Assembly (NCBI GenBank): GCA_934792625.1
Contig: CAKVON010000001.1
Coordinates: 1 to 64,000, forward strand
Direction: 5' to 3'
Source of the DNA: an uncultured Atopobiaceae bacterium
Lineage (GTDB): Bacteria; Actinomycetota; Coriobacteriia; Coriobacteriales; Atopobiaceae
DNA: 64,000 nucleotides
Below are positions 8,448 through 16,411 of the stretch, one piece after another. A program made the position numbers and the translations under genes. Each line of letters opens with the position of its first letter. The first letter of the stretch is position 1. The notes under the pieces are model-generated. The model was not told where the DNA came from. It made no database searches and was given only the letters and a program-made list of their open reading frames with translations.

Positions 8448-10127
8448 CTAGTCGCGCGTGAGCTTGCGGTGCAGGCGGTGCGGGCGCGCGGCGTCGGCGC
8501 CGAGCCTGCGGACACGGTCGGCCTGGTAGTCGGCGAAGTTGCCCTCGAACCAGTGCCAGTTGCCGGGGTTCTCGTCGGTGCCCTCCCACGCCAGGATGTG
8601 CGTGCAGATGCGATCCATGAACCAGCGGTCGTGGCTCGTGATGACCGAGCAGCCCGGGAACTCCAGCAGGGCCTCCTCCAGGCTCTCCATGGTCTCGGTG
8701 TCCAGGTCGTTGGTCGGCTCGTCAAGAAGCAGCAGGTTGCCGCCCTGCTTGAGCGTCAGGGCGAGGTTCAGGCGGTTGCGCTCGCCGCCGGACAGCACGC
8801 CGGAGGGCTTCTGCTGGTCGGTGCCCTTGAAGCCGAAGGCGCTCACGTAGGCGCGGCTGGGGATCTCGGTGCCGGCGACCTCGATGTAGTCGTTGCCGCC
8901 GGAGACGACCTCCCACACGTTCTTCTCGGCATCCAGGCCCTCGCGGTTCTGGTCGACGTAGGACAGCTGGACCGACTCGCCGACCTCGAGCGAGCCCGAG
9001 GTCACGGGCTCGGCGCCCACGATCATCTTGAACAGGGTGGACTTGCCGACGCCGTTGGGGCCGATGACGCCCACGATGCCGTTTCGGGGGAGCGAGAAGG
9101 ACAGGTCGTCGATCAGCACGCGGTCGCCGAAGGCCTTGTGAAGGTGCTCGGCCTCGAGGACCTTGGCGCCCAGGCGCGGGCCGACCGGGATGTGGATCTC
9201 GGTGAAGTCGACCTTGGACGCCTTGCGGGCCTCGGCCTCCATCTGCTCGTAGGCGGCCAGGCGGGCCTTGCTCTTGGCCTGGCGGGCCTTCTGGGAGCTG
9301 CGGACCCACTCGAGCTCGGATTTCATCTTCTTGGCGCGGCGGGCGTTCTGCTTGGACTCCATCTCGAGGCGCTTGGCCTTGGTCTCGAGGTAGGTGGAGT
9401 AGTTGCCCTCGTAGGGGTAGAGCTGGCCGCGGTCGACCTCGCAGATCCACTGGGCGACGTCGTCCAGGAAGTAGCGGTCGTGCGTGACGGCCATGACGGC
9501 GCCGGGGTAGTCGTGCAGGAACTGCTCGAGCCACAGGACGCTCTCGGCGTCTAGGTGGTTGGTCGGCTCGTCAAGAAGCAGCAGGTCGGGGGCCTCGAGC
9601 AGCAGGCGGCACAGGGCCACGCGACGGCGCTCGCCGCCGGACAGGACCGTGACGGGGGCGTCGGGGTCGGGGCACTGCAGCGCGTCCATCGCCTGGGAGA
9701 GTTGGCTGTCCAGGTCCCAGCCGTTGGCGGCGTCGATCTCGTCCTGCAGCTTGCCCATCTCGGCCATCAGCGCGTCGTAGTCGGCGTCGGGGTCGGCCAT
9801 CTCCTCGCCGATGGCGTTGAAGCGCTCGACCTTGGCAATGACGTCGGCGAAGGCCTGCTCGATGTTCTGCTTGACGGTCTTGTCCTCGTCCAGCGGGGGC
9901 TCCTGCAGAAGGATGCCGACGGAGTAGCCGTCGGACAGGCGCGCCTCTCCGTTGGAGATGTCCTCCAGGCCCGCCATGACCTTGAGCAGCGTGGACTTTC
10001 CCGCGCCGTTGGGGCCCACGACGCCGATCTTGGCGCCGGGGAAGAAGCCCATGGTCACGTCGTCAAGGATCACCTTGTCGCCCTGGGTCTTGCGCACCTT
10101 GTGCATCTGGTAGACGAACTCTGCCAT
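8448..10127 (-). CDS. ettA: Energy-dependent translational throttle ABC-F protein EttA
   Basis: A 559-residue ABC-F ATPase with two nucleotide-binding domains. Walker A motifs are GPNGAGKST and GPNGVGKST, signatures are LSGGERRRVALC and LSGGERNRLNLAL, and Walker B regions are LLLLDEPTNHLD and LLLLDEPTNDLD. The charged linker between them is Arg/Lys/Ala-rich. EttA binds the ribosomal E site and gates the first elongation step according to the ATP/ADP ratio. There is no transmembrane domain. The start MAEFVYQMHKVRK at 10127 matches the family. It is followed directly by pth2 on the same strand. Confidence 0.95.
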   Translation of the reverse strand: MAEFVYQMHKVRKTQGDKVILDDVTMGFFPGAKIGVVGPNGAGKSTLLKVMAGLEDISNGEARLSDGYSVGILLQEPPLDEDKTVKQNIEQAFADVIAKVERFNAIGEEMADPDADYDALMAEMGKLQDEIDAANGWDLDSQLSQAMDALQCPDPDAPVTVLSGGERRRVALCRLLLEAPDLLLLDEPTNHLDAESVLWLEQFLHDYPGAVMAVTHDRYFLDDVAQWICEVDRGQLYPYEGNYSTYLETKAKRLEMESKQNARRAKKMKSELEWVRSSQKARQAKSKARLAAYEQMEAEARKASKVDFTEIHIPVGPRLGAKVLEAEHLHKAFGDRVLIDDLSFSLPRNGIVGVIGPNGVGKSTLFKMIVGAEPVTSGSLEVGESVQLSYVDQNREGLDAEKNVWEVVSGGNDYIEVAGTEIPSRAYVSAFGFKGTDQQKPSGVLSGGERNRLNLALTLKQGGNLLLLDEPTNDLDTETMESLEEALLEFPGCSVITSHDRWFMDRICTHILAWEGTDENPGNWHWFEGNFADYQADRVRRLGADAARPHRLHRKLTRD

Positions 10128-10195
10128 CTGTATCTTCCTGTCGTGGTCGGCTCGCGGCGCACCTCTCGGCCGCGAGGGTCCTATCTTCAACCCTT

Positions 10196-11119
10196 TTAGT
10201 CTAGCTGGCCCGCATCGGGTTCCGCCTGGTCCGCGGCGGGTTCATCGAACCTTCCGACCTCCAGGTAGCCCAGGAAGGTCCTCGCGGCCAGCGACAGCCC
10301 GCCCTGCGCGCGGGTGACCACGCCGATCGTGCGGTACGCGGGCGGGTCCAGCGGCCTCGACGCGATCTCGTAGGCGTTCTTGCGCAAGATCAGCGCCGGC
10401 AGCACCGACAGGCCCAGCCCGCACTCGACCATGGACATGATCGCGTAGTCGTCCCATGTCGAGAAGTACGTGCGGGGTCGCACGCCGGCACGCTCGAAGA
10501 TGGGCGTGACCTCGTCGTCGTCACCGCGCTCCAGCAGGATGAAGGGCTCGTCGCACAGCTGGGCGGGCGTGATGGCGTCCCGTGCGGCCAGCGGGTGCTC
10601 CCGCGGCACGACGGCGCGCAGCTCGTCGGTGCCCAACGGGTGCCACTCCAGCGTTCGGTCGCGCGGTCTGCGGGGAATGAAGCCCAGGTCGACGCGGCCG
10701 TCGGCCACCCAGGACTCGATCTCGGAGTAGTCGCCCATCAACAGCTCGTGCTCCACGTCCGGGTAGTCGCGGCGGAAGCTCGCGAGCACGGGCGGCAGCC
10801 AGTGGGTGGCCACGCTCGAGAACGTGCCCACGCGCACGCTGCCGCCGGCAAGGCCGCGCAGCTCGTCCAGGCGCGCGGCGAGGCGGCGCTGATCGTCGCA
10901 GACGCGCTCCACCAGCGGCATGAGGCTCTCGCCGTCGCTAGTCAGCCTCACGCCGGCGCGCCCTCGCTCCAACAGGGTCACGCCCCAGTCGCGCTCCAGG
11001 TCGGCGATCATGCGGCTGATGCCCGACTGCGAGTACGACAGCGTTCGCGCCGCCCGCGTCAGGCTGCCCTGCCGCACCGCCTCGACCAACGCACGGTATT
11101 TGGTGATGCTCGACTCCAT
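10196..11119 (-). CDS. LysR-family transcriptional regulator
   Basis: A 307-residue LysR protein. The N-terminal winged HTH (residues 1-60) has the usual motif AARTLSYSQSGISRMIADLE. Residues about 90-295 form the periplasmic-binding-like effector domain (GSVRVGTFSSVATHWLPPVL). The ATG at 11119 has GAGGGGG upstream. It is divergent from the EamA transporter across a 177-bp region with two small dyads, so it probably regulates that exporter and itself. The inducer is unknown. Confidence 0.9.
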   Translation of the reverse strand: MESSITKYRALVEAVRQGSLTRAARTLSYSQSGISRMIADLERDWGVTLLERGRAGVRLTSDGESLMPLVERVCDDQRRLAARLDELRGLAGGSVRVGTFSSVATHWLPPVLASFRRDYPDVEHELLMGDYSEIESWVADGRVDLGFIPRRPRDRTLEWHPLGTDELRAVVPREHPLAARDAITPAQLCDEPFILLERGDDDEVTPIFERAGVRPRTYFSTWDDYAIMSMVECGLGLSVLPALILRKNAYEIASRPLDPPAYRTIGVVTRAQGGLSLAARTFLGYLEVGRFDEPAADQAEPDAGQLD

Positions 11120-11171
11120 CGTCGCCCCCTCGCCCTCGCGGACCTTCTCGGCAGCTCCCGGTAGCCCCAGC

Positions 11172-11189
11172 ACTTCTCGGTACTTCTCG
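11172..11189 (+). repeat. Tandem pair of dispersed motif (ACTTCTCGGT x2)
   Basis: Two copies of ACTTCTCGGTA-like sequence in direct repeat with a 10-bp period (11172-11179 and 11182-11189), just upstream of the LysR gene. They are divergent members of the window-wide CTTCTCGRCAG family. The helical spacing is suggestive of protein binding. Confidence 0.55.
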
Positions 11190-11192
11190 GTA

Positions 11193-11232
11193 GGCATTTG
11201 ATTTTGTAATGCCATGTATGCGAATCATTCGC
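11193..11232. promoter_or_regulatory. Operator dyads between lysR-type and eamA-type genes
   Basis: Two inverted repeats lie in the AT-rich divergent promoter region. GGCATT (11193-11198) pairs with AATGCC (11208-11213) around a TTTT-rich centre, resembling a T-N11-A LysR box. GCGAATCATTCGC (11220-11232) is a perfect 13-bp dyad. Binding by the adjacent LysR protein is inferred from position. Confidence 0.5.
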
Positions 11233-11296
11233 TTTTAACATTGTATCGCTGGTGCGACACTCGATGGAGCCGACCGTGAGAGAGGACCATCAGCGC

Positions 11297-12238
11297 ATGG
11301 ACCGCCAGACCAAGGAGTACCTGCTCTCGCTCGTTCTGTTTGGGACCAACGGCGTTTTTGCCAGTGGCATCCCACTCCCCAGCCACGAGATCGTCCTTCT
11401 TCGCACCGCGATCGGCGGCGCCTTTCTGGTCGCCGCGTTCCTCCTGGCGGGCAGGCGTGTCTCTTGCCTCTCGCGCCCCCGCCAGGCGGCAGCGCTTCTC
11501 GCCTCGGGCGTGGCCCAGGGCGTCTGCTGGATCTTCCTGTTCGAGGCATACCGCCTGATCGGCGTGGGCGTTGCCTCGCTCGCCTACTATTGCGGGCCCG
11601 TGATCGTGATGGCACTGTCGCCGTGGCTGTTCGACGAGCGCCTCAACGCCGGCAAGGTCTGCGGCTTTGCCTGCGTGGTCGCGGGTGCCTTCCTGGTCGT
11701 CGCGCAGGGAGGGGCGCAGCGGCTCTCGCCGTTGGGCCTGGCCCTGGGCGCGATGTCCGCCGTCATGTACGCGCTCGTCGTGATCCTCTCGCGCAAGGCA
11801 CCCGACGTCGACGGCATCGAGGCGACCACCGTCCAGGTCGTGGGCAGCTTTGCCGCCGCGGCCGCCTACGTGGGCATCCGCACGCTGTTCGTGAGCGACC
11901 TCGTCATGCCCACGGGCATGGGCACCTGGGCCAACCTCGCCGCCCTGGGCGTGGTCAACACCGCGGTCGCCTTCCACCTGTACTTCTCGTCCATCGGCCG
12001 CCTGCCCGTGCAGAGGGTCGCCGTGTGCGGCTACCTCGAGCCCCTTTCGGCCGTCGCGTTCTCCGTCATCCTGCTGCACGAGGCCATGACGCCGACGCGA
12101 GCCCTGGGCGCATGCCTGATCGTGGGCGGCGCGCTGGTGGCCGAGGTCCTGGGCAGCCGCACGGCCGACAGGCACGTCGTCGCCGCTAGCCAGGCCGCGG
12201 GGCAGGTCGCGGACGGCGCCTGGGTGGCGAGTTCGTAG
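11297..12238 (+). CDS. EamA/DMT-superfamily transporter
   Basis: A 313-residue inner-membrane protein with about ten hydrophobic segments arranged as two EamA repeats (about 10-140 and 150-285), typical of drug/metabolite exporters. The second repeat begins LGLALGAMSAVMYALVVILS. The ATG at 11297 is preferred because AGAGAGGA lies upstream; in-frame ATG at 11264 and GTG at 11252 lack a ribosome binding site. Its divergent LysR neighbour suggests inducible efflux of a metabolite or amino acid. The substrate is unknown. Confidence 0.85.
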   Translation: MDRQTKEYLLSLVLFGTNGVFASGIPLPSHEIVLLRTAIGGAFLVAAFLLAGRRVSCLSRPRQAAALLASGVAQGVCWIFLFEAYRLIGVGVASLAYYCGPVIVMALSPWLFDERLNAGKVCGFACVVAGAFLVVAQGGAQRLSPLGLALGAMSAVMYALVVILSRKAPDVDGIEATTVQVVGSFAAAAAYVGIRTLFVSDLVMPTGMGTWANLAALGVVNTAVAFHLYFSSIGRLPVQRVAVCGYLEPLSAVAFSVILLHEAMTPTRALGACLIVGGALVAEVLGSRTADRHVVAASQAAGQVADGAWVASS

Positions 12239-12359
12239 GGACTGCGTCGTGGGGGCCAACGCGGGGCCGCAAACGAGGATAATTCGAGCGATTACGGGAC
12301 GGCGTGCCTTGTGCGCGGCGTCCTTCCGCTAACGCTACAGAGAAGGACCAGCGCCCCAC

Positions 12360-14582
12360 ATGGCAACAGCCACACCCAGACCCAAGCTCGCAGACCTCGA
12401 CCCGTCCCAGATTCCCGCCCTCGCCGCCAACCGTATGGTGCTGCCCCTGGCAGTCGCCGTCGTCCTCGTGGCATGCGCGGCCGCGCTGTGCGTCAGGCAC
12501 AGGCGCGACGGCGCCCGCTCGCGGGCAGGCACCCTGGCATGGGTCGGCGTGCAGGTCGTGGCGCTTCTTGGCCTTGCGGCCATGTGCGCGATGGGCCTGA
12601 TACACGCCAGGACGCGTGCCGTCGCCGTGTGCAGCCTGGTCGCGGGCGCCATGGGCGTGCTCGCGCTGCTGCGCCACGAGCTCGACCACGGCCGCATCCC
12701 GCGCGCTGGCGGCAACGGCAATGGGCACGGCGCGTGCGAGGAGCCCGGTTGCGACCGCGGGCAGGTCGTGCGCGTGGTGCTGGCAAACGTGCTTGCCGGC
12801 GCCGTCGCGACCGTCGCTGCCGTCGCCGCGCTCGAACTCCCGTGGAACCCGTTCGTGCTCGAGGTCGTCCCCCAGGCATACGTCGTCGAGTTCGCCTTCG
12901 TTGGCCTTGCCGTCCTGGCGGCGGTGCTGCTGGCACAGCTGCACGGCGGCCTCGCGGCGCTTCTCGTGGTGGCCCTGTGCGTCGTCGGCCTCACCCAGTG
13001 CTTCGTCATCCGCTTCAAGGGACAGCCCCTCATGCCCGCCGACATCCTCGCCGCGGGCACCGCGATGGCCGTGAGCGACGGCTACTCCTACACCCTCTCG
13101 GGCGCGATGCTCAAGTCGATCGCCTGCGCGCTTCTTGGCGTCGGCGCCTGCTCGCAGATCCGTCCCGTCGGCGGCGCTCGCCGCCCCGACTGGCGTCGCG
13201 GAGCGGCCCGCGTGGGCGCGAGCGTCGCCTGCGCGGCCGCGATCGGCATCTGCGGGGCGACGCTTCCCTTCGAGGACATGGGCCTGCTTCTTGACTACTG
13301 GGCCTCCCAGCAGCTGTACAACAGCTACTGTCGCCAGGGCTTCCTGCCCATCTTCAGCATGGCCCTGCGCGAGACGCCCATCGCCAAGCCCGACGGCTAC
13401 GACGCCGGCGAGGCGGCCAAGCTCGAAGCCTCATATGCGAAGGAGTACGACGAGACGCTGGGCGCCTCCGACTCCCGTACGGCCGCGACGGGGCAGTTCG
13501 ACGAGACCAAGCCGAGCATCGTCTTCGTGATGAACGAGAGCTTCTCGGACCTTCGTGTGCTGGGCGACGTCGCCGACGGGTACGCAGGCCCGACGTTCTT
13601 CTCGGCAGGGCTGAAGGGATGCGTCCAACGAGGGACGTTGTACACCTCGGTCACGGGCGGCGGCACGGCCAACACCGAGTTCGAGGTGCTCACGGGCAAC
13701 TCGTGTGCCTTCGTCGGCTATGGCAAGCACCCCTACGCCATGTACGACCTCACGGGCGTCTCGTCGCTGGCGTCCGAGCTGTCCGAGGTCGGCTACCACA
13801 CCGTCGCGATGCACCCCAACAACGCGACCAACTGGAACCGCGACCGCGTCTACAAGCAGTTCGGGTTTGACGAGTTCCGCGCCCTGGACCACTATTACGG
13901 CGGCCTGTACTTCCACAGCGGCGTGCGCGACTACTGCACCTACGACGACATCATCGACCTACTGCAGACCGACAACCGCCCGCAGTTCGTGTTCGACGTA
14001 ACCATGGCCAACCACGGCGGCTACGACAAGGACAACATCCCCGAGGATCAGCGCACCGAGCGGACCTCGAGCGCGGCCAACGACCCCGACCAGTTGGCGC
14101 AGCTCAACGAGTACCTGGACTGCATCGAGGCCTCCGACGAGGACCTGCGCGAGTTCGTGGGCAAGCTCAAGAAGTTGGACCGCCCCGTCCTTCTCGTCTT
14201 CTTCGGCGACCACCAGCCGTCGATCTCGACCTGGCTCAACGACAACCTCAACACGGGCGAGGATGACCTCACCCACCAGCTGCACATCTACCAGACCGAG
14301 TACTTCGTCTGGGCGAACTACGACGTCGCCGGCTCCGCGGCCGACGACGCGCGCGAGGACCTCAGCGCCAACTACCTGGGGTCGCGCGTGCTGGAGCTGG
14401 CGGGCGCACCGCTGACCGAGCGCCGGCGCAGCTCGCTCGCGCTGCGCGAGTCCATGCCGGCCCTCTTCCCGTTTGGCTCGGAGGACGCAGACGGCACCTG
14501 GAGCCCGCTCGACCTGAAGGAGGGCCTCAGCGGAGTGGCCCTCGACGCCCAGAAGATCCAGTACCTCGACTTCGTCGAGTAG
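12360..14582 (+). CDS. LTA-synthase-like membrane sulfatase (phosphoglycerol transferase family)
   Basis: A 740-residue protein with an N-terminal membrane part of about six to seven segments (residues 25-310) and an extracellular sulfatase-type catalytic domain (about 375-670). The domain has VFVMNESFSDL (metal-ligand Glu), GGGTANTEFEVLTG (likely nucleophile Thr), HPNNATNWNRD and FFGDHQPS. The family transfers glycerol phosphate or phosphoethanolamine to envelope polymers such as lipoteichoic acid. The exact substrate is not decided by sequence. AGAGAAGGA lies upstream of the ATG. The short gap to yfbR (19 bp) suggests co-transcription. Confidence 0.88.
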   Translation: MATATPRPKLADLDPSQIPALAANRMVLPLAVAVVLVACAAALCVRHRRDGARSRAGTLAWVGVQVVALLGLAAMCAMGLIHARTRAVAVCSLVAGAMGVLALLRHELDHGRIPRAGGNGNGHGACEEPGCDRGQVVRVVLANVLAGAVATVAAVAALELPWNPFVLEVVPQAYVVEFAFVGLAVLAAVLLAQLHGGLAALLVVALCVVGLTQCFVIRFKGQPLMPADILAAGTAMAVSDGYSYTLSGAMLKSIACALLGVGACSQIRPVGGARRPDWRRGAARVGASVACAAAIGICGATLPFEDMGLLLDYWASQQLYNSYCRQGFLPIFSMALRETPIAKPDGYDAGEAAKLEASYAKEYDETLGASDSRTAATGQFDETKPSIVFVMNESFSDLRVLGDVADGYAGPTFFSAGLKGCVQRGTLYTSVTGGGTANTEFEVLTGNSCAFVGYGKHPYAMYDLTGVSSLASELSEVGYHTVAMHPNNATNWNRDRVYKQFGFDEFRALDHYYGGLYFHSGVRDYCTYDDIIDLLQTDNRPQFVFDVTMANHGGYDKDNIPEDQRTERTSSAANDPDQLAQLNEYLDCIEASDEDLREFVGKLKKLDRPVLLVFFGDHQPSISTWLNDNLNTGEDDLTHQLHIYQTEYFVWANYDVAGSAADDAREDLSANYLGSRVLELAGAPLTERRRSSLALRESMPALFPFGSEDADGTWSPLDLKEGLSGVALDAQKIQYLDFVE

Positions 14583-14601
14583 CCGAGTGACGGGAGTCGA
14601 C

Positions 14602-15267
14602 ATGGCAACGACCGATGCGGGCACGATGACGGGACTCGGGTGCGAGACGCCGCGCGAGACGTCCAACTTCGTCGCACTTCTCCAGAGAATGCGCTACATC
14701 GAGCGTTGGGCCCTCATGCGCGGCTCGCGCACCGAGAACCTCAGCGAGCACTCGCTCGACGTCGCCGTGGTCGCGCACATGCTCGCGACCATCGCCCGCG
14801 TGCGGCACGGGGCCGACGTGGACCCCGCCCGCTGCGCCGTCGTCGCCGTCTACCACGACGCGTCCGAGGTCGTGACCGGCGACATGCCCACCCCCGTCAA
14901 GTACGCGAACCCCGTCCTGCGCGACGCGTACAAGGCCGTGGAGAGAAGTGCCGTCGACTCGCTCTTGGACACCCTGCCAGACGACCTGCGCTCCTCCTAC
15001 GAGCAGGTCTTTCGTCCCGACGGCAGCGAGTCGGACGAGCGCGCCTTTGCGATCGCCAAGGCCGCCGACCGGATCTCGGCGCTGGCCAAGTGCCTCGAGG
15101 AGCGCCGCGCGGGCAACTCCGAGTTCACGACCGCCGAGCAATCGTGCCGCAAGGCCGTCGAGGCATCCGCCCGCGACCTGCCCGAGGTCGCCGACTTCTG
15201 CCGCGAGTTCCTCCCCTCCTACGGCATGACCCTCGACGAGCTCCTGGGTCGCCGTACGCAGGGCTAG
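14602..15267 (+). CDS. yfbR: HD-domain 5'-nucleotidase, YfbR family
   Basis: A 221-residue HD phosphohydrolase related to E. coli YfbR, which dephosphorylates deoxynucleoside 5'-monophosphates. Metal-binding motifs are ENLSEHSLDVAVVAH (His), VYHDASEVVTGDMPTPVKY (HD) and AKAADRISAL (Asp). The ATG at 14602 has GGGAG at good spacing; the in-frame GTG at 14587 does not. Codons AGA-AGT near 14944 are unusual for this genome and create GAGAAGTGCC, a near-copy of the dispersed motif. Confidence 0.9.
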   Translation: MATTDAGTMTGLGCETPRETSNFVALLQRMRYIERWALMRGSRTENLSEHSLDVAVVAHMLATIARVRHGADVDPARCAVVAVYHDASEVVTGDMPTPVKYANPVLRDAYKAVERSAVDSLLDTLPDDLRSSYEQVFRPDGSESDERAFAIAKAADRISALAKCLEERRAGNSEFTTAEQSCRKAVEASARDLPEVADFCREFLPSYGMTLDELLGRRTQG

Positions 15268-15385
15268 TCGCTCGCAGGGCTAGCCGCTCGCGACTTTCGG
15301 CCGCACAACTAGCCGCACGCGACCCCCGACCCACACCACGACCGCACCCGCGCCGACCGCGCGCCGCCCCACACGAAAGGCAACC
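15268..15385. other. Short spacer between yfbR and trmB
   Basis: C-rich DNA with short direct repeats (GCTAG-CGCTCGC-like, GCACGCGACC) and no clear hairpin with a T tract. No gene is supported. Confidence 0.5.
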
Positions 15386-16219
15386 ATGCACTCGATCCAC
15401 GCCCGCATCCCCAAGAACTTCGTCCTCGAGGAGCGCCTGGAGCGCTATGCCGATGCCATCGAGTCCAACCCCGCCGGCCTGCGCAGCAGTTGGGCCGAGG
15501 CCTGCCACCCGCTGACGGGCGACGGCACGTGCGCGTACTCCGCCGTCCGCCTGGACCTGGGCTGCGGCAAGGGCATCTTTACCTGCGAGATGGCGCGCCT
15601 GCACCCCGACGAGCTGTTCGTGGGCATCGACTCCGAGCCGATCTGCATCGCCTACGCCGCACAGCACGCCGTCGAGTCGGGCCTGCCCAACGTCGTGTTT
15701 GCCCCCGGCGACGCGTCGCGTGTGACCGAGTACTTCTCGGCAGGGGAGCTGGCGGGAATCTACCTCAACTTCCCGACCCCCTTCCCCAGGAAGAAGGAGG
15801 CCGCCAAGCGCCTGACCCACGCCGACCACCTGGCCGACTACCGCCGCGTGCTGGCGCCGGACGGCACGGTGCGTCTGAAGACCGACAGCCTGCCGCTGCA
15901 CGCGTTCTCGCTCACGCAGGTCGAGGCCGCCGGCTACGAGCTTCTGTGGTCGACCGACGACACGCGCTCGATCCTGCCCGACGACCCCGCCACCGGCTAC
16001 GAGCTGCGACTGACCGCCAAGGGCGCGAGCGTCTACGGCCTGGAGGCCAAGCCCGGCCCCGAGCCCGAGCGCGTCGAGCAGACCGTCTCGATGAGCCTGA
16101 TCGACTACCTTCCCGAGGACCTCTCGCAGATGACCTACGTCCCCCACGGTATGGAGGGCACCGTCGCCAACCTCCGCAACCGCCAGGCCAGGCTCTTCGG
16201 GCAGGGCAAGCGCGGGTAG
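15386..16219 (+). CDS. trmB: tRNA (guanine-N7-)-methyltransferase
   Basis: A 277-residue SAM-dependent enzyme that makes m7G46 in tRNA. It shows the SAM site LDLGCGKGIFTCEMA, the acidic ribose ligand in FVGIDSEPIC, the TrmB hallmark YLNFPTPFPRKKEAAKRLTH (family NFPDPWPKxRHxKRR) and a later LKTDSLPLHA. The Asp of the family DPWP is a Thr here, but the surrounding block is convincing. A tail of about 40 residues follows the catalytic domain. AAAGG precedes the ATG. Confidence 0.9.
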   Translation: MHSIHARIPKNFVLEERLERYADAIESNPAGLRSSWAEACHPLTGDGTCAYSAVRLDLGCGKGIFTCEMARLHPDELFVGIDSEPICIAYAAQHAVESGLPNVVFAPGDASRVTEYFSAGELAGIYLNFPTPFPRKKEAAKRLTHADHLADYRRVLAPDGTVRLKTDSLPLHAFSLTQVEAAGYELLWSTDDTRSILPDDPATGYELRLTAKGASVYGLEAKPGPEPERVEQTVSMSLIDYLPEDLSQMTYVPHGMEGTVANLRNRQARLFGQGKRG

Positions 16220-16291
16220 AGGGGCTGCGCGTCACCACCCGCCCCGGCGAAGGCCAGCCACGCCACGCCACACGGATGTTTCCGATTCGTC

Positions 16292-16339
16292 ACTTTAACG
16301 AAGTAAAGTCTTGCCCCGAGTACTTTATCAAAGTAAAGT
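16292..16339. promoter_or_regulatory. Two tandem operators ACTTTA-N6-TAAAGT
   Basis: Two 18-bp dyads of the form ACTTTA-N6-TAAAGT lie at 16292-16309 and 16322-16339. They are 16/18 identical and spaced exactly 30 bp start to start, on the same face of the helix. They sit 70-120 bp before the amino-acid ABC operon, in the only AT-rich patch there. The regulator is unknown, and no regulator gene is adjacent. Confidence 0.75.
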
Positions 16340-16411
16340 GCTCCACAAGCAACTCCTGCAAGCAATCTCAAAAGACAACGGCAGGCAACAGCAGACGAAA
16401 GGGAACCCAGC

